Positions 19,006-28,389 of a stretch of 64,000 nucleotides of DNA are shown here, one piece after another (positions within the stretch are counted from its first letter, which is position 1; each line of letters opens with the position of its first letter). A program made the translations under genes and the position numbers. The notes beneath the pieces are model-generated. The model made no database searches, was not told where the DNA came from, and saw only the letters and a list, made by a program, of their open reading frames with translations. Source of the stretch: Psychrobium sp. MM17-31 (GTDB taxonomy: Bacteria > Pseudomonadota > Gammaproteobacteria > Enterobacterales > Psychrobiaceae); NCBI RefSeq assembly GCF_022347785.1, contig NZ_JAKRGA010000002.1:124001-188000 (forward strand), given 5' to 3'.

Positions 19006-19485
19006 TCATTTTCTCAGTATATTAAGTGCTTCGTCAGCCAATGGCGGCTCAAAGTATTGGGTGACTTGATGAAATACTTGTGGCGTGTCGAATTTAGCCC
19101 GCGCTGGCTGTTCAATGCGGCGTTTAGCAATTTGCCTTAAACACACCTCATCGCTGACCTCGAGATAAATCAGTTGGTGCTGACAGCCAACTTCCTGCGC
19201 CAGTGTTAAGAACCAAAGACGTTGACGTTTCATATTGGCTGGAAAATCCATCACCACGCTTACGCCTTTAGCTAACAATTGCTGCACATGCTGTTTGATA
19301 AAAGGTTTTATTTGCGCCGAATAACGGATGTAATCATCAAACGAGTGTATCTGCTCAGGATAATGCGCGGCAAGCCAATCATCTTCACTGATCAGAATAG
19401 CCTCGTGCTCACTTGCTAGTTCTTTAGCTAGCGTCGATTTTCCCGCGCCCATCTTTCCACAAAGAAAATATAACGTTGCAGTCAA
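19006..19485 (-). CDS. P-loop kinase-like AAA family protein
   Basis: 159 residues with a Walker A motif GKMGAGKST (10-18) and a DDWL segment, then VVMDFPANMKRQR; close in layout to small kinases of the zeta/shikimate type that phosphorylate small molecules. Starts with TTG at 19485, supported by GGAG seven bases before it. Substrate unknown. Same strand as the ABM and NIPSNAP genes on either side, with gaps of 1 and 15 bases. Confidence 0.75.
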   Translation of the reverse strand: MTATLYFLCGKMGAGKSTLAKELASEHEAILISEDDWLAAHYPEQIHSFDDYIRYSAQIKPFIKQHVQQLLAKGVSVVMDFPANMKRQRLWFLTLAQEVGCQHQLIYLEVSDEVCLRQIAKRRIEQPARAKFDTPQVFHQVTQYFEPPLADEALNILRK

Positions 19486-19500
19486 ATTTAACTCCGTTAG

Positions 19501-19803
19501 TTAGAACAATGGATTAAAGAAACTGCGCTCATAACTAACGATGCAGCGTGTTTTCTCGGCATACGCAAATGCGGCAATACATTCATCATCTTGCATCGAG
19601 CGCTTACGATAGTCTTCATAAGCCGCCATGCTTTCGAACGTAAACAGTGCCAATGCAATGTTATTAGCGCCTTCTGACGGTAAAAAGTAACCGTGATGTT
19701 GGCCGCCAAATTTATTCACCAACGGGATCCACAGCTTGGCGTAATGTTCAAATTCATCGAGCTTATAAGGGTCGATAACATACCTTAAATAACAAGTAAT
19801 CAT
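19501..19803 (-). CDS. NIPSNAP-family protein
   Basis: 100 residues of ferredoxin-like fold: MITCYLRYVIDPYKLDEFEHYAKLW and the end IVSYERSFFNPL are the family features. NIPSNAP proteins are of unclear function in bacteria. AAGGA lies seven to eight bases before the ATG. Part of a same-strand run of small genes. Confidence 0.8.
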   Translation of the reverse strand: MITCYLRYVIDPYKLDEFEHYAKLWIPLVNKFGGQHHGYFLPSEGANNIALALFTFESMAAYEDYRKRSMQDDECIAAFAYAEKTRCIVSYERSFFNPLF

Positions 19804-19812
19804 GAAGTTTCC

Positions 19813-20361
19813 TTAGTTAATAAAGGTATCTTTAGCACGCTGCGAAACAAATAAATACGGCGTCCAAATAAGTAATGCAAAACCACTACGAGCAAGCGCT
19901 CTAATGGTATCTATGTCAAACATTTCTATCTCGGGAAAGAAGACGATTTTGGCAATGGCGGCATCAAATAAAATAAAGCCGGTAGAGGCCAGTGCCAAGC
20001 CAAAGTACCAATGAGGAAAATAGCGCTTCTTTTTAAAAAACAGCACCATCAAATAAAAACTACAGCTAATAATCAATAAATTAATGACGATTTCACTAGC
20101 AATAAAAGCTGCTAATAGCGGAGCGTAATGTTCACTCGTTGGCTCAACAAACATATCCCAAGTGCCATCAGTGAAAATTGGAATAAATAATGACGCCATT
20201 TCAAACGACACCCTAAAAGGTGCGATAACGACGCCGATTGCAACAAGAATTAACCAGCCACCAATAGGCAATGCCGTTGCTTCATTTTCGGGTTGTAAAG
20301 AAGTTACTTGTGCGGGAATGGTCTGCGAAGAGTGCTGTTGAGATTCCAAAATTAAGTCCAT
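19813..20361 (-). CDS. DUF2569-like membrane protein
   Basis: 182 residues with four hydrophobic segments and the family opening PIGGWLILVAIGVVIAP at 31-47; the charged KKKRYFPHWY loop separates segments 2 and 3. Inner-membrane, function unknown. Nine bases upstream of the NIPSNAP gene on the same strand. Confidence 0.7.
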   Translation of the reverse strand: MDLILESQQHSSQTIPAQVTSLQPENEATALPIGGWLILVAIGVVIAPFRVSFEMASLFIPIFTDGTWDMFVEPTSEHYAPLLAAFIASEIVINLLIISCSFYLMVLFFKKKRYFPHWYFGLALASTGFILFDAAIAKIVFFPEIEMFDIDTIRALARSGFALLIWTPYLFVSQRAKDTFIN

Positions 20362-20430
20362 CTAATATCGTAAATATGGACACCGATAATAGACTACTTA
20401 ATGCCCTTTTGAATACCTCTATTCAAATAA

Positions 20431-20461
20431 AAAGGCCACTTCATAATGGGAAGTGGCCTTT
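20431..20461 (-). terminator. Terminator of the S9 peptidase gene
   Basis: Perfect 12-base stem AAAGGCCACTTC / GAAGTGGCCTTT with a seven-base loop; on the minus strand it is followed by TTTTTATTT. It lies 18 bases after the peptidase stop at 20479. Confidence 0.92.
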
Positions 20462-20478
20462 GAGTTTACTAATATCGC

Positions 20479-22512
20479 TTATTGATACTTGTTAAACCAT
20501 GCGATGGTATTTTCTATTTTGGCAATCATTCGCGATGGTCGCCCAGCGATGCCGTGAGGCGCATCAGGCACGCGCACCATAATGGTATCGACCTTTTTAA
20601 GTTTCAGCGCTTGATAAAACTGCTCTGTTTCTGACATCGGCGTACGGCGGTCATTCTCGCCAGTAATCAACATGGTTGGCGTTGTTACATTGCCAACAAG
20701 TGATAGCGGTGAACGCTCCCAATAATGCTCAACGTTATCCCAAGGTAAGCCCGGGAATTGATACGGGATTTGGCCTAAATAGCTATCTGCCGTCAGTACC
20801 TTAGACAACCAGTTAATAACGGGTTTAGATACCGCAGCCGCTTTAAAACGATCAGTTAAGCCAATGGCATAGGCACTGGCGATACCGCCTGCCGAACCAC
20901 CAGCAACATACAAGCGGTTTTCATCAATAAAGCCTTTATCGATCATCGCGTTAATACCACTGTTGTGATCGGCAAAGTCCCACTTACTTGAATATTTATT
21001 TTGCAGCAATAACGCAAAGCGCTCGCCATAAGAGGTACTACCGCGATGGTTGTCGTAAAACACCACGTAACCTTCCGCCGCAAAACGCTGTAGTTCAGCA
21101 GTAAAATGCGGGCCATATGATAGATGCGGGCCACCGTGAATTTCTAAAATCAGTGGGTATTTTTTCTTAGGATCAAAATTCGGTGGCAAGATATACCAGC
21201 CTTGAATTTCCTCACCGTCGATAGACGATTTATAAACAATCTCTTTCACTTCACCCAAGGTTTTATGGCCCAGCACGTCTTCGTTTAACTCAGTCAACTG
21301 ACGTTCTTTACCGCGGTATAGGCTATAAATATCTGCTGGGCGATCGGTGCGACCTTTGGTAAAAGCAATGACATCATCGTTAACGTCAAAGGTTGCCGAT
21401 GTATATGGACGCCCCATACTGCCGCCACCTAAACCAGTCACTAGCTTCTTGTGTTTACCTTTGATTGTGGTGTAGCCAATGGTTACCGAGCCACGCTCTG
21501 CCATTTGGTAATACAAGCCTTTGCCTTTCTTTTGCCAATGAATATTAGCAATCGAATTATCGATATCTTTCGACAGGTTCTTAGTTGAATCGCTACCAAT
21601 TTTCTTCACCATCAAATAGCGATTGCGATAAGCGAGCTTTTTGCCGTCGGTGTCCAAGTAGGCTAAGTACTTGCCATCAGGGCTGACTGTTGGATTGTAT
21701 TCGCTACCTTCGTCATCGGTAATTTGTACGATGTCACCTTTAAGACTGACCGAGAAAATATCAGAGTCGCGTTGCTGATATTCCCACTCTTTATTGCGAT
21801 TAGCTGAGAAATAAATTTTATCGCCGTTGCTGCTCCACGATAATTTACCGCCGTGATTAAAGTTGCCAGACGTTAGCTGACGCGGCGTACCACCTTCACT
21901 AGGCACCACGAAAATATGCTTATAAGCTGGCGATAATATGCCGCGACCATCTGCTTGATACTTCGCCTTGGTCACATACTTAACCGGTTTAGACCACTTA
22001 GCGCCTTTCGGTTTTTTCGGCATCTTAACTTTTAGTGGCTTACTGTTATCACTTACATTCATTGCAAAAGCGATTTGTTTACCATCAGGTGACCAAGTAA
22101 TGCTGCCAATAGATGATTGCACGTTAGTCACTAGCGCCGTTTGGCCACTATCCATCCAGCGCACATAAAGCTGCGTTTTACCTTCTACATTCGACAAATA
22201 CGCCAATCTATCACCACTTGGTGAGTAGACTGGTGACCAAAAGTTGCTTCTACCAGAAAGCAGCGGACGATGAGAATTACCGTCGATACTAGCAATCCAC
22301 AAATTAGAACGACTAGAGTCTTTCATGATGTCGTTAGAACGGCGTACATACACCACATTTTCACCATCAGGTGAGACCTTGGGTGATGTGGCAACTTCAA
22401 GATTAAAAATATCTTCCGAGGTAAAGGTTGTTACTTCATCTGATTGTGCGGCAGCGTTAAACGACGAAGCACATAACAACCCAAGCATTAATGGCTTAAT
22501 AGGAAATTTCAT
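20479..22512 (-). CDS. Exported S9 family prolyl oligopeptidase
   Basis: 677 residues: signal peptide ending near NAAAQ, a seven-bladed beta-propeller made of TolB/DPP-like repeats (VSPDGENVVYV, YSPSGDRLAYL, WSPDGKQIAFA, VSPDGKYLAYL), then an alpha/beta-hydrolase domain with the nucleophile motif GGSAGG, an Asp in ITGENDRRTP, and the final His in APHGIAGRPSR. It degrades peptides outside the cytoplasm. ATG at 22512 is chosen; the codon at 22515 is GTG with the same register. Own terminator, so a single-gene unit. Confidence 0.93.
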   Translation of the reverse strand: MKFPIKPLMLGLLCASSFNAAAQSDEVTTFTSEDIFNLEVATSPKVSPDGENVVYVRRSNDIMKDSSRSNLWIASIDGNSHRPLLSGRSNFWSPVYSPSGDRLAYLSNVEGKTQLYVRWMDSGQTALVTNVQSSIGSITWSPDGKQIAFAMNVSDNSKPLKVKMPKKPKGAKWSKPVKYVTKAKYQADGRGILSPAYKHIFVVPSEGGTPRQLTSGNFNHGGKLSWSSNGDKIYFSANRNKEWEYQQRDSDIFSVSLKGDIVQITDDEGSEYNPTVSPDGKYLAYLDTDGKKLAYRNRYLMVKKIGSDSTKNLSKDIDNSIANIHWQKKGKGLYYQMAERGSVTIGYTTIKGKHKKLVTGLGGGSMGRPYTSATFDVNDDVIAFTKGRTDRPADIYSLYRGKERQLTELNEDVLGHKTLGEVKEIVYKSSIDGEEIQGWYILPPNFDPKKKYPLILEIHGGPHLSYGPHFTAELQRFAAEGYVVFYDNHRGSTSYGERFALLLQNKYSSKWDFADHNSGINAMIDKGFIDENRLYVAGGSAGGIASAYAIGLTDRFKAAAVSKPVINWLSKVLTADSYLGQIPYQFPGLPWDNVEHYWERSPLSLVGNVTTPTMLITGENDRRTPMSETEQFYQALKLKKVDTIMVRVPDAPHGIAGRPSRMIAKIENTIAWFNKYQ

Positions 22513-22647
22513 CACTTTCTCTTGTTATCAATTTATCGGGGATTAATACTGGCTCAAGGCTAGCATGGTGAAACCAATAAATCACGACAGTAATCTCCAT
22601 AGATTGTAACAAGTTACTCGATAAAATCCTTAGTTCACGATAAGCAT

Positions 22648-23232
22648 TTATTTCTTAGCAATCGCCTGTACTACTGACGCTAACCCCGTATGATAGATTC
22701 CCTCCACCACCTCGCGCTCAATCTCTTGTAAGTGAATAAACTCTAGCTGCGGAAACTCCGCTGCTAGCGAGGCTTTGGACTGCATAGTATCGGCATCATC
22801 GCCACCGCCAGTACCATAATGTACTTGCGCTGGTGTGTAAGATTCAGTTAAGAAAACACCACCCTTTTTCAGTCCTTTTATTACTCGTTGATGCATCAAC
22901 TTACGCGCTTGAGAACCTAACGGGCTGTAAATGGATACAATGGCATCCCAGCAAGCTTCACCCATATCAAAAGTCGCTAGATCAGCTTGAATACATTCAA
23001 TGACTACGCCTTGTTGCTTAGCCAACTGCTGCGCTTTTTCGAGCCCCACTGCAGAGCTATCGACAGCCGTTACTTCATAACCCTGTTGAGCAAGAAAAAC
23101 CGCATTGCGCCCCTCCCCTTCTGCTAAGCTTAATACTCGCCCTTTTGGCAAGGCACTAAAATGCTCACGTAAAAAATCATTCGGCTCAGTGCCATAAGCA
23201 TATTCTTCACCACTAAATCGTTGATCCCACAT
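22648..23232 (-). CDS. Class I SAM-dependent methyltransferase
   Basis: 194 residues. The SAM motif I is VLSLAEGEGRNAVFLA, followed by TAVDSSAVGL (acidic ribose contact) and IQADLATFDMGEACWDAIVSIY. It starts MWDQRFSGEEYAYGTEPNDF, the usual opening of TehB/thiopurine-type small-molecule methyltransferases. The start at 23232 is clear from GAGGAG six bases before it. Divergent from a MerR regulator 100 bases away, which may control it. Substrate unknown, perhaps a metalloid or thiol. Confidence 0.88.
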   Translation of the reverse strand: MWDQRFSGEEYAYGTEPNDFLREHFSALPKGRVLSLAEGEGRNAVFLAQQGYEVTAVDSSAVGLEKAQQLAKQQGVVIECIQADLATFDMGEACWDAIVSIYSPLGSQARKLMHQRVIKGLKKGGVFLTESYTPAQVHYGTGGGDDADTMQSKASLAAEFPQLEFIHLQEIEREVVEGIYHTGLASVVQAIAKK

Positions 23233-23331
23233 CGTTAACTCCTCGTCATTGTTCAATTAATCAAATGTGTGAGACCATGCTACAACGTCAAGTCGACTTT
23301 AAGTCAATAACAAATTTATCAGGGGAGAAGA

Positions 23332-23730
23332 ATGGATATTAAAGAGGTTTCTAAACGCGCCAATTTACCCGCTTCAACACTGCGTTATTACGAAGAAAAG
23401 GGATTGATTCAATCCATTGGCCGCAGTGGCATCACACGCGTATTTGCAGAAAACATAGTAGAGCGCTTGGCTTTTATTTCACTAGGGCGCTCGGCGGGAT
23501 TATCACTTGATGAAATTAAGCTCATGCTTGCACCAAACAACATTACCATCGATCGCACATTACTACTTAACAAAGCAGATGAACTAGACGCCCAAATCAA
23601 ACAACTCAAATCAATGCGCGATGGCCTGCGCCATGCAGCACAGTGCACAGCGCCCAATCATTTTGAATGTCCTACCTTTAAACGGCTATTAACGATTGCA
23701 AATCAGCGTTGGAACAGAACAAATAGATAG
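23332..23730 (+). CDS. MerR-family transcriptional regulator
   Basis: 132 residues: winged helix-turn-helix with LPASTLRYYEEKGLI, a dimerisation helix (LDAQIKQLKSMRDGLRHA) and a short C-terminal effector part with two cysteines (AAQCTAPNHFECPTFK). Two Cys nine apart are a possible metal or redox sensor as in related MerR proteins. GGGGAG precedes the ATG by five bases. The likely target is the divergent methyltransferase promoter. Confidence 0.9.
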   Translation: MDIKEVSKRANLPASTLRYYEEKGLIQSIGRSGITRVFAENIVERLAFISLGRSAGLSLDEIKLMLAPNNITIDRTLLLNKADELDAQIKQLKSMRDGLRHAAQCTAPNHFECPTFKRLLTIANQRWNRTNR

Positions 23731-23765
23731 CACTTGAGAAACAATTGCTAGCAGCAAGCAGCTAG

Positions 23766-24989
23766 CTATTCATTTGGCCGAATTGCTTTAATATCCTGAT
23801 CTGCCGCCCAAGACAATACATCCTCGCGTTTTAATGCCGTCGCCATAAGATCCGGAAATTGATCTGGTGAACATGCAAATACCGGGCTTCCGATTGCTGC
23901 AAAATCCCCAGCCATTTGGCTATCATACGAAGGTTTACCATCATCACTAAGCGCCAACAGTGTAATCACGTTGACATCTTGCCTAATTAAGTTAGCAACC
24001 CGTGTTTTTAGTGCTTCACCGTCACCGCCTTCATAAAGATCGGTAATTAGGATCAAATGGGTCTTACTCGGCTGCTCAATTTTTCCTTCACAATAAGCCA
24101 CAGCCTGATTAATATCCGTACCACCACCAAGCTGCACACCAAATAATACGCTAACGGGATCGGCTAAATCTTCAGTTAAATCAATGACTGCAGTATCAAA
24201 ACAAACGAGCTGTGTATTTACCGCTGGAATCGATGCCATAACGGCCGCAAAGATTGAACTATAAACCACAGAAGTCGCCATAGAGCCAGATTGATCAACG
24301 CACAAAATCACATTGTCCAAATCAGCTATTCTGCGCTGCTGACGCATAAAGCCTATGAGTTTTTCGGGAATAACAGTATTTAAATCAGGCTGATAATGAC
24401 GTAGATTGGCACCAATAGTACGATGCCAATCGATGTCATTAAACCGCGGGCGAAAGGTCTTTTTAGACCTATTAATTGCACCACGAATCGACTCAGTGGT
24501 GCGTTGTTCTAGACGCTCCATTAGTTCATCAACGACTTTTTGAATAACTTGTCGCGCCGTTTCCATGGTTTTTTCTGGCATAACTGAGCGTAAACTAACA
24601 AGATCTGCCACTAAATGAACGTCTGCTTCAATTGCCGCTAAAAACTCCGGTTCCATTAGCATTTCTTTTAGCCCCAAGCGTTCAAAAGCATCCTTTTGCA
24701 CCACTTGAACTACGCTCGATGGAAAGAACTCGCGGATATCACCAAGCCATTTAGATACTTTTGGCGCAGAGCGAGAAAGGCTACCGCGTCCTTTATCAGA
24801 CGCTTCACCGCCATAAAGAGCAGTAAGTGCAGACGACAAACGTCGATCAGATGCAGATAAACTACTGCTCTCATCGCTCTCTGCCCCCAAGACTAACCGC
24901 CAGCGGCGATCTTTATCCTGCTGCGAGCTCTCATCTTGATTAATATCTTGTAATGAAGTGCCCTGTGATGAATTATCTATTGCTGCCAC
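23766..24989 (-). CDS. VWA-domain protein of the SWIM/MoxR operon (YehP-like)
   Basis: 407 residues. The C-terminal von Willebrand A domain (about 225-400) has a complete metal site: D232-x-S234-x-S236, T291 in GGGTDINQA and D317 in ITDLYEG. The N-terminal half is helical and charged. VWA proteins work with MoxR ATPases as substrate or target adaptors. GTG start at 24989 overlaps the upstream gene by 13 bases with AAAAGGAATAAGG before it. Last gene of the five-gene operon. Homology to E. coli YehP is by domain and gene order from memory. Confidence 0.88.
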   Translation of the reverse strand: MAAIDNSSQGTSLQDINQDESSQQDKDRRWRLVLGAESDESSSLSASDRRLSSALTALYGGEASDKGRGSLSRSAPKVSKWLGDIREFFPSSVVQVVQKDAFERLGLKEMLMEPEFLAAIEADVHLVADLVSLRSVMPEKTMETARQVIQKVVDELMERLEQRTTESIRGAINRSKKTFRPRFNDIDWHRTIGANLRHYQPDLNTVIPEKLIGFMRQQRRIADLDNVILCVDQSGSMATSVVYSSIFAAVMASIPAVNTQLVCFDTAVIDLTEDLADPVSVLFGVQLGGGTDINQAVAYCEGKIEQPSKTHLILITDLYEGGDGEALKTRVANLIRQDVNVITLLALSDDGKPSYDSQMAGDFAAIGSPVFACSPDQFPDLMATALKREDVLSWAADQDIKAIRPNE

Positions 24990-27268
24990 GCCTTATTCCT
25001 TTTCAATAACAGTGAAACACGAGCGAGTTGCAGTGGCCACGTCTCTAACATTGATTCATTAACCACCAACTCAGATTGACGCTGCTCTCTTCCTAACAGC
25101 ACACGATCGATGAGACGCTTTCGCTCCATGGCGTCTAGATCGGAAAAGATACGGCGAAATAGCGGTAAATTTTGAACAAAGTCATCTTCATCAATACCAA
25201 TCAGCCAATGTTCTATCGCGTTTAACAACACGTCGTCATAAAGTAACCTATCCACAGCATCGCTAAAAAAGCCATCGAAATAACGTGCAGCCTGTGCAGG
25301 TTCAATTGCTAGCGACAACATTTTCGCCAACAATATTTCTAGCTCGTCATCAGATAATCTTTGCGCTTGATAAAGCAGACGAGAACACAACCCTGAAACT
25401 TGGCGAGTACTGGCTTCAGTTTCGATGATTACCTGTAAAGTTTTCCACCATTGTTCGGCGGTGGCGTCATCCCAATCAGTCAGAAGTAATGCCTGATGCG
25501 CATCACTAATGGCGCGGCGATAATGCCAAGCCTCGTCATCGTCTAGATTACGGCAAGCATAAGGCAACGCCAAAGCGGCTTGAATCGTTAAACGTTCTAT
25601 CAATTGGACAATATGTGGCAATGAAATTTCACGCGCAGTACCGTAGCGACTAATTTCAATGAGTGGAGTGATACTTTCTAACAGCTCAAGGCAATCACTA
25701 GTATGTGCCGCGCGCTTGCTCAGCAACTCGATGCCCAAACTTGCTGCGTTATCCAGCTGCGACTCCAAACATAGGTGGACAGCATTAGCTAATTGACCGA
25801 GGTTCTTTTCCTTGCGAATGATTTCACTAATTTTATTGCTTGCCGCAAGTTCGATACTACTGCCGTAGACTAGGTTCTCCACTAGCTTTACCGAAAACTC
25901 AGGTTGCCAGCTCAACGTCCAATTTTCTCTAAAGGTTCCGCGACTCTTGCCACCACCATTGAGATTTCCCCAATCAACGCCGAGAATAACCAGACGATGT
26001 AACAATGTGGACTTGCGAAGTCCCGCATCGCTACGCAGATCTAGAGCAACCTCTCGCGGCAGTGCTTCTGGCTTTAACTTGAGCTTCTTTTGCTGACTTT
26101 GCAAATCCTCAATCAGCGGAATAAGAGGAGCGTCAGCAGGAATTTCCCCCACTGCGCTGCCGAGTAACAATTTCGCCTCAATTTGGTGCCACAAAGCCTG
26201 CTCACCAAAACACAAACAGGCGATAACGGCCTCGCGAATTTCTTCAAAACCAACAGCAGGTCTATTTCGCACAGCAGCTAATGTTTGGCACAAACGACTT
26301 GCTTCGATCACCGACGCAGTAGAGACAATATGACCAGTGGCTCTCAGTTCATGGCAAACCTGCGCTAGCCAGCGCTCAATTTTATTGACATCATTGTGAT
26401 ATTGCCACAAATGCTGATACCACATCGGTGCGTCAATCCCCGCACCGTAGCCTGAGCGCACTGATAGTCGTGCGCTGGTCCAAGGGATCCAGGTCGATTT
26501 TAATTTCTTGGCAGATAATTTATTCGGCAGAGTTTTCACTAACTCACGATCAGCTTTTAATGTGTGTTTTGCCGTTAAAGCAGGTACATGCCATGCGCCG
26601 CAAACGACAGCAATGGGACCGTCGGTAAGCTTTTTAGCTTTGTTAATTTCAAGACGCATATAGGCTTCACGAACCAAATCACGTTGCATTGATGGAATAT
26701 CACTGGCAATGCTTTGTCGTAATGTGCCCATCGCGTTTGCGACAACATCGAAAATAGCGGCATTATCATCGCTATTTTGTTCAATTAAATCATTCCACCA
26801 CGCCTCACCGTCTTGATAATCTGCAAGTTTTGCTAATTCACCGATAGGATCTAACACTACTGCGGGTGTTGCGAGATGCTCGTCTGTAGCTTCTGTCTCA
26901 GTATCAATTTCGTCCTCGCTTAATGCGCTTTCCTTCGCGGCCACTTGCACAGCTAACTGAATATTGACTGGAACATCGATAAAAGCAGCTTCAACATTAT
27001 GCTGTGCGGCGTAAAGCGTTGCTTGATACTCTGGCGAATATTGCGCAAAGGGATAAAACACACTACTATTGGCGTCATCGGTGGCATATGCTAGCAACGC
27101 CACCGGAGGTTTCATTTCTGCATGTGCCAAAAGTGACAACAACTCAGAACAATCTGTCGGCCCTTCGATTAAAATTCTCGCTGGCTGCAATGCTTCCAAT
27201 GCAGATATTAAACGTTGGCTCGATCCGGGACCGTGATGACGAATTCCAAAATAATGAATGTTGGACAT
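24977..27268 (-). CDS. DUF5682-like protein of the SWIM/MoxR operon (YehM-like)
   Basis: 763 residues, no membrane segment or signal peptide. The N-terminal 260 residues contain the conserved IRHHGPGSSQRLI, ILIEGPTDC, LLAYATD and VVCGAWHVPAL motifs, which resemble a TraB/ChaN/EreA-like enzymatic fold, though no activity is shown. The rest is helical (YGAGIDAPMWYQHLW, then Leu/Ala-rich repeats). Length and position between the MoxR and VWA genes match E. coli YehM. Ten bases after the ATPase gene. Confidence 0.8.
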   Translation of the reverse strand: MSNIHYFGIRHHGPGSSQRLISALEALQPARILIEGPTDCSELLSLLAHAEMKPPVALLAYATDDANSSVFYPFAQYSPEYQATLYAAQHNVEAAFIDVPVNIQLAVQVAAKESALSEDEIDTETEATDEHLATPAVVLDPIGELAKLADYQDGEAWWNDLIEQNSDDNAAIFDVVANAMGTLRQSIASDIPSMQRDLVREAYMRLEINKAKKLTDGPIAVVCGAWHVPALTAKHTLKADRELVKTLPNKLSAKKLKSTWIPWTSARLSVRSGYGAGIDAPMWYQHLWQYHNDVNKIERWLAQVCHELRATGHIVSTASVIEASRLCQTLAAVRNRPAVGFEEIREAVIACLCFGEQALWHQIEAKLLLGSAVGEIPADAPLIPLIEDLQSQQKKLKLKPEALPREVALDLRSDAGLRKSTLLHRLVILGVDWGNLNGGGKSRGTFRENWTLSWQPEFSVKLVENLVYGSSIELAASNKISEIIRKEKNLGQLANAVHLCLESQLDNAASLGIELLSKRAAHTSDCLELLESITPLIEISRYGTAREISLPHIVQLIERLTIQAALALPYACRNLDDDEAWHYRRAISDAHQALLLTDWDDATAEQWWKTLQVIIETEASTRQVSGLCSRLLYQAQRLSDDELEILLAKMLSLAIEPAQAARYFDGFFSDAVDRLLYDDVLLNAIEHWLIGIDEDDFVQNLPLFRRIFSDLDAMERKRLIDRVLLGREQRQSELVVNESMLETWPLQLARVSLLLKRNKAWQQ

Positions 27269-27277
27269 GATGCGCCC

Positions 27278-28357
27278 TTACAAAACTTCGTTCATTATCT
27301 TGTAATAATCAGCATATCCGGGACGTTTCTTAAGTACGGTTTCTAAATATTCTTCCAATACAGCTTTGTCTTGCACCGGATCTTTAACAATCGCTCCAAC
27401 GATATTGCTACTTAGATCTTGAGCATCTAGTGCGCCGTCGCCAAACCAATTCGCTTGACTCAAGCCACCCACCATCACGGCAATAGCTTCGGCAGTCGAT
27501 AAGTTGCCTGTTGGCGTTTTCAAAGTTACCTTACCGTCTAAAGTTTCTCCCCCGCGCAATTCTCGGAAAATGGTCACAACCTTTTCAATTTCCTGCTGAG
27601 CGTCTTTAGGCATAGGTAAGGCCAAGCTTTCACTCATTTCCTCAACGCGTTTAGCAATAATGGCAATCTCTTGCTCCATATCATCAGGCAACGGCAGCAC
27701 AACAACATTGAAACGGCGTTTGAGTGCAGCTGATAACTCATTGACGCCTTTATCGCGATTATTAGCGGTAGCGATGATGTTAAAGCCTTTCTTTGCATAA
27801 ACAGCATCATTAAGCTCGGGAATTGGCAACATTTTTTCAGATAACACAGTGATTAACGTATCTTGAACATCAGAGCCCATACGGGTTAATTCTTCTAAAC
27901 GACATAATGTTCCCGCTTCCATGGCGCGATAGAGTGGTGTTGGCACTAAAGCATCACGACTAGGACCGTTAGCGAGTAATTGCGCGTAGTTCCAACCGTA
28001 ACGAATTTGGTTTTCATCTGTCCCCGCCGTACACTGAATGACCTGTGTACTATTACCACAAATACCCGCTGCTAGGTGCTCCGAGACCCAAGATTTCGCA
28101 GTTCCAGGCACCCCCAAAAGTAATAACGCGCGATCTGTCGCCAGCGTAGCAACTGCGGTTTCAATAAGCCGACGATTACCAATGTATTTAGGGCTAATTT
28201 CAACGCCGTCTTTCGTTGTTCCGCCTAATATATAAGTGACTACAGCTTGTGGAGATAATGCCCAGTTTTCAGGTTTCTCGCCGATATCCTGTGCTTTTAA
28301 TGCATCCAATTCAGCTTGATAAATTACTTCAGCGGGTTGGCGAAGAATGTCATTCAT
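27278..28357 (-). CDS. MoxR-type AAA+ ATPase (YehL-like)
   Basis: 359 residues. Walker A is GVPGTAKS (82-89); the Walker B position reads LCRLEEL (Glu155-Glu156), lacking the usual Asp; sensor 1 is IIATANNRD and the arginine finger lies in ALKRRFNVV. MoxR ATPases remodel or activate partner proteins, usually together with a VWA protein coded nearby, here the last gene of the operon. 32 bases after the DUF5691-like gene. Confidence 0.9.
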   Translation of the reverse strand: MNDILRQPAEVIYQAELDALKAQDIGEKPENWALSPQAVVTYILGGTTKDGVEISPKYIGNRRLIETAVATLATDRALLLLGVPGTAKSWVSEHLAAGICGNSTQVIQCTAGTDENQIRYGWNYAQLLANGPSRDALVPTPLYRAMEAGTLCRLEELTRMGSDVQDTLITVLSEKMLPIPELNDAVYAKKGFNIIATANNRDKGVNELSAALKRRFNVVVLPLPDDMEQEIAIIAKRVEEMSESLALPMPKDAQQEIEKVVTIFRELRGGETLDGKVTLKTPTGNLSTAEAIAVMVGGLSQANWFGDGALDAQDLSSNIVGAIVKDPVQDKAVLEEYLETVLKKRPGYADYYKIMNEVL

Positions 28358-28389
28358 AAATAATTCCTTGTTTTGTTCACACCTGATAT

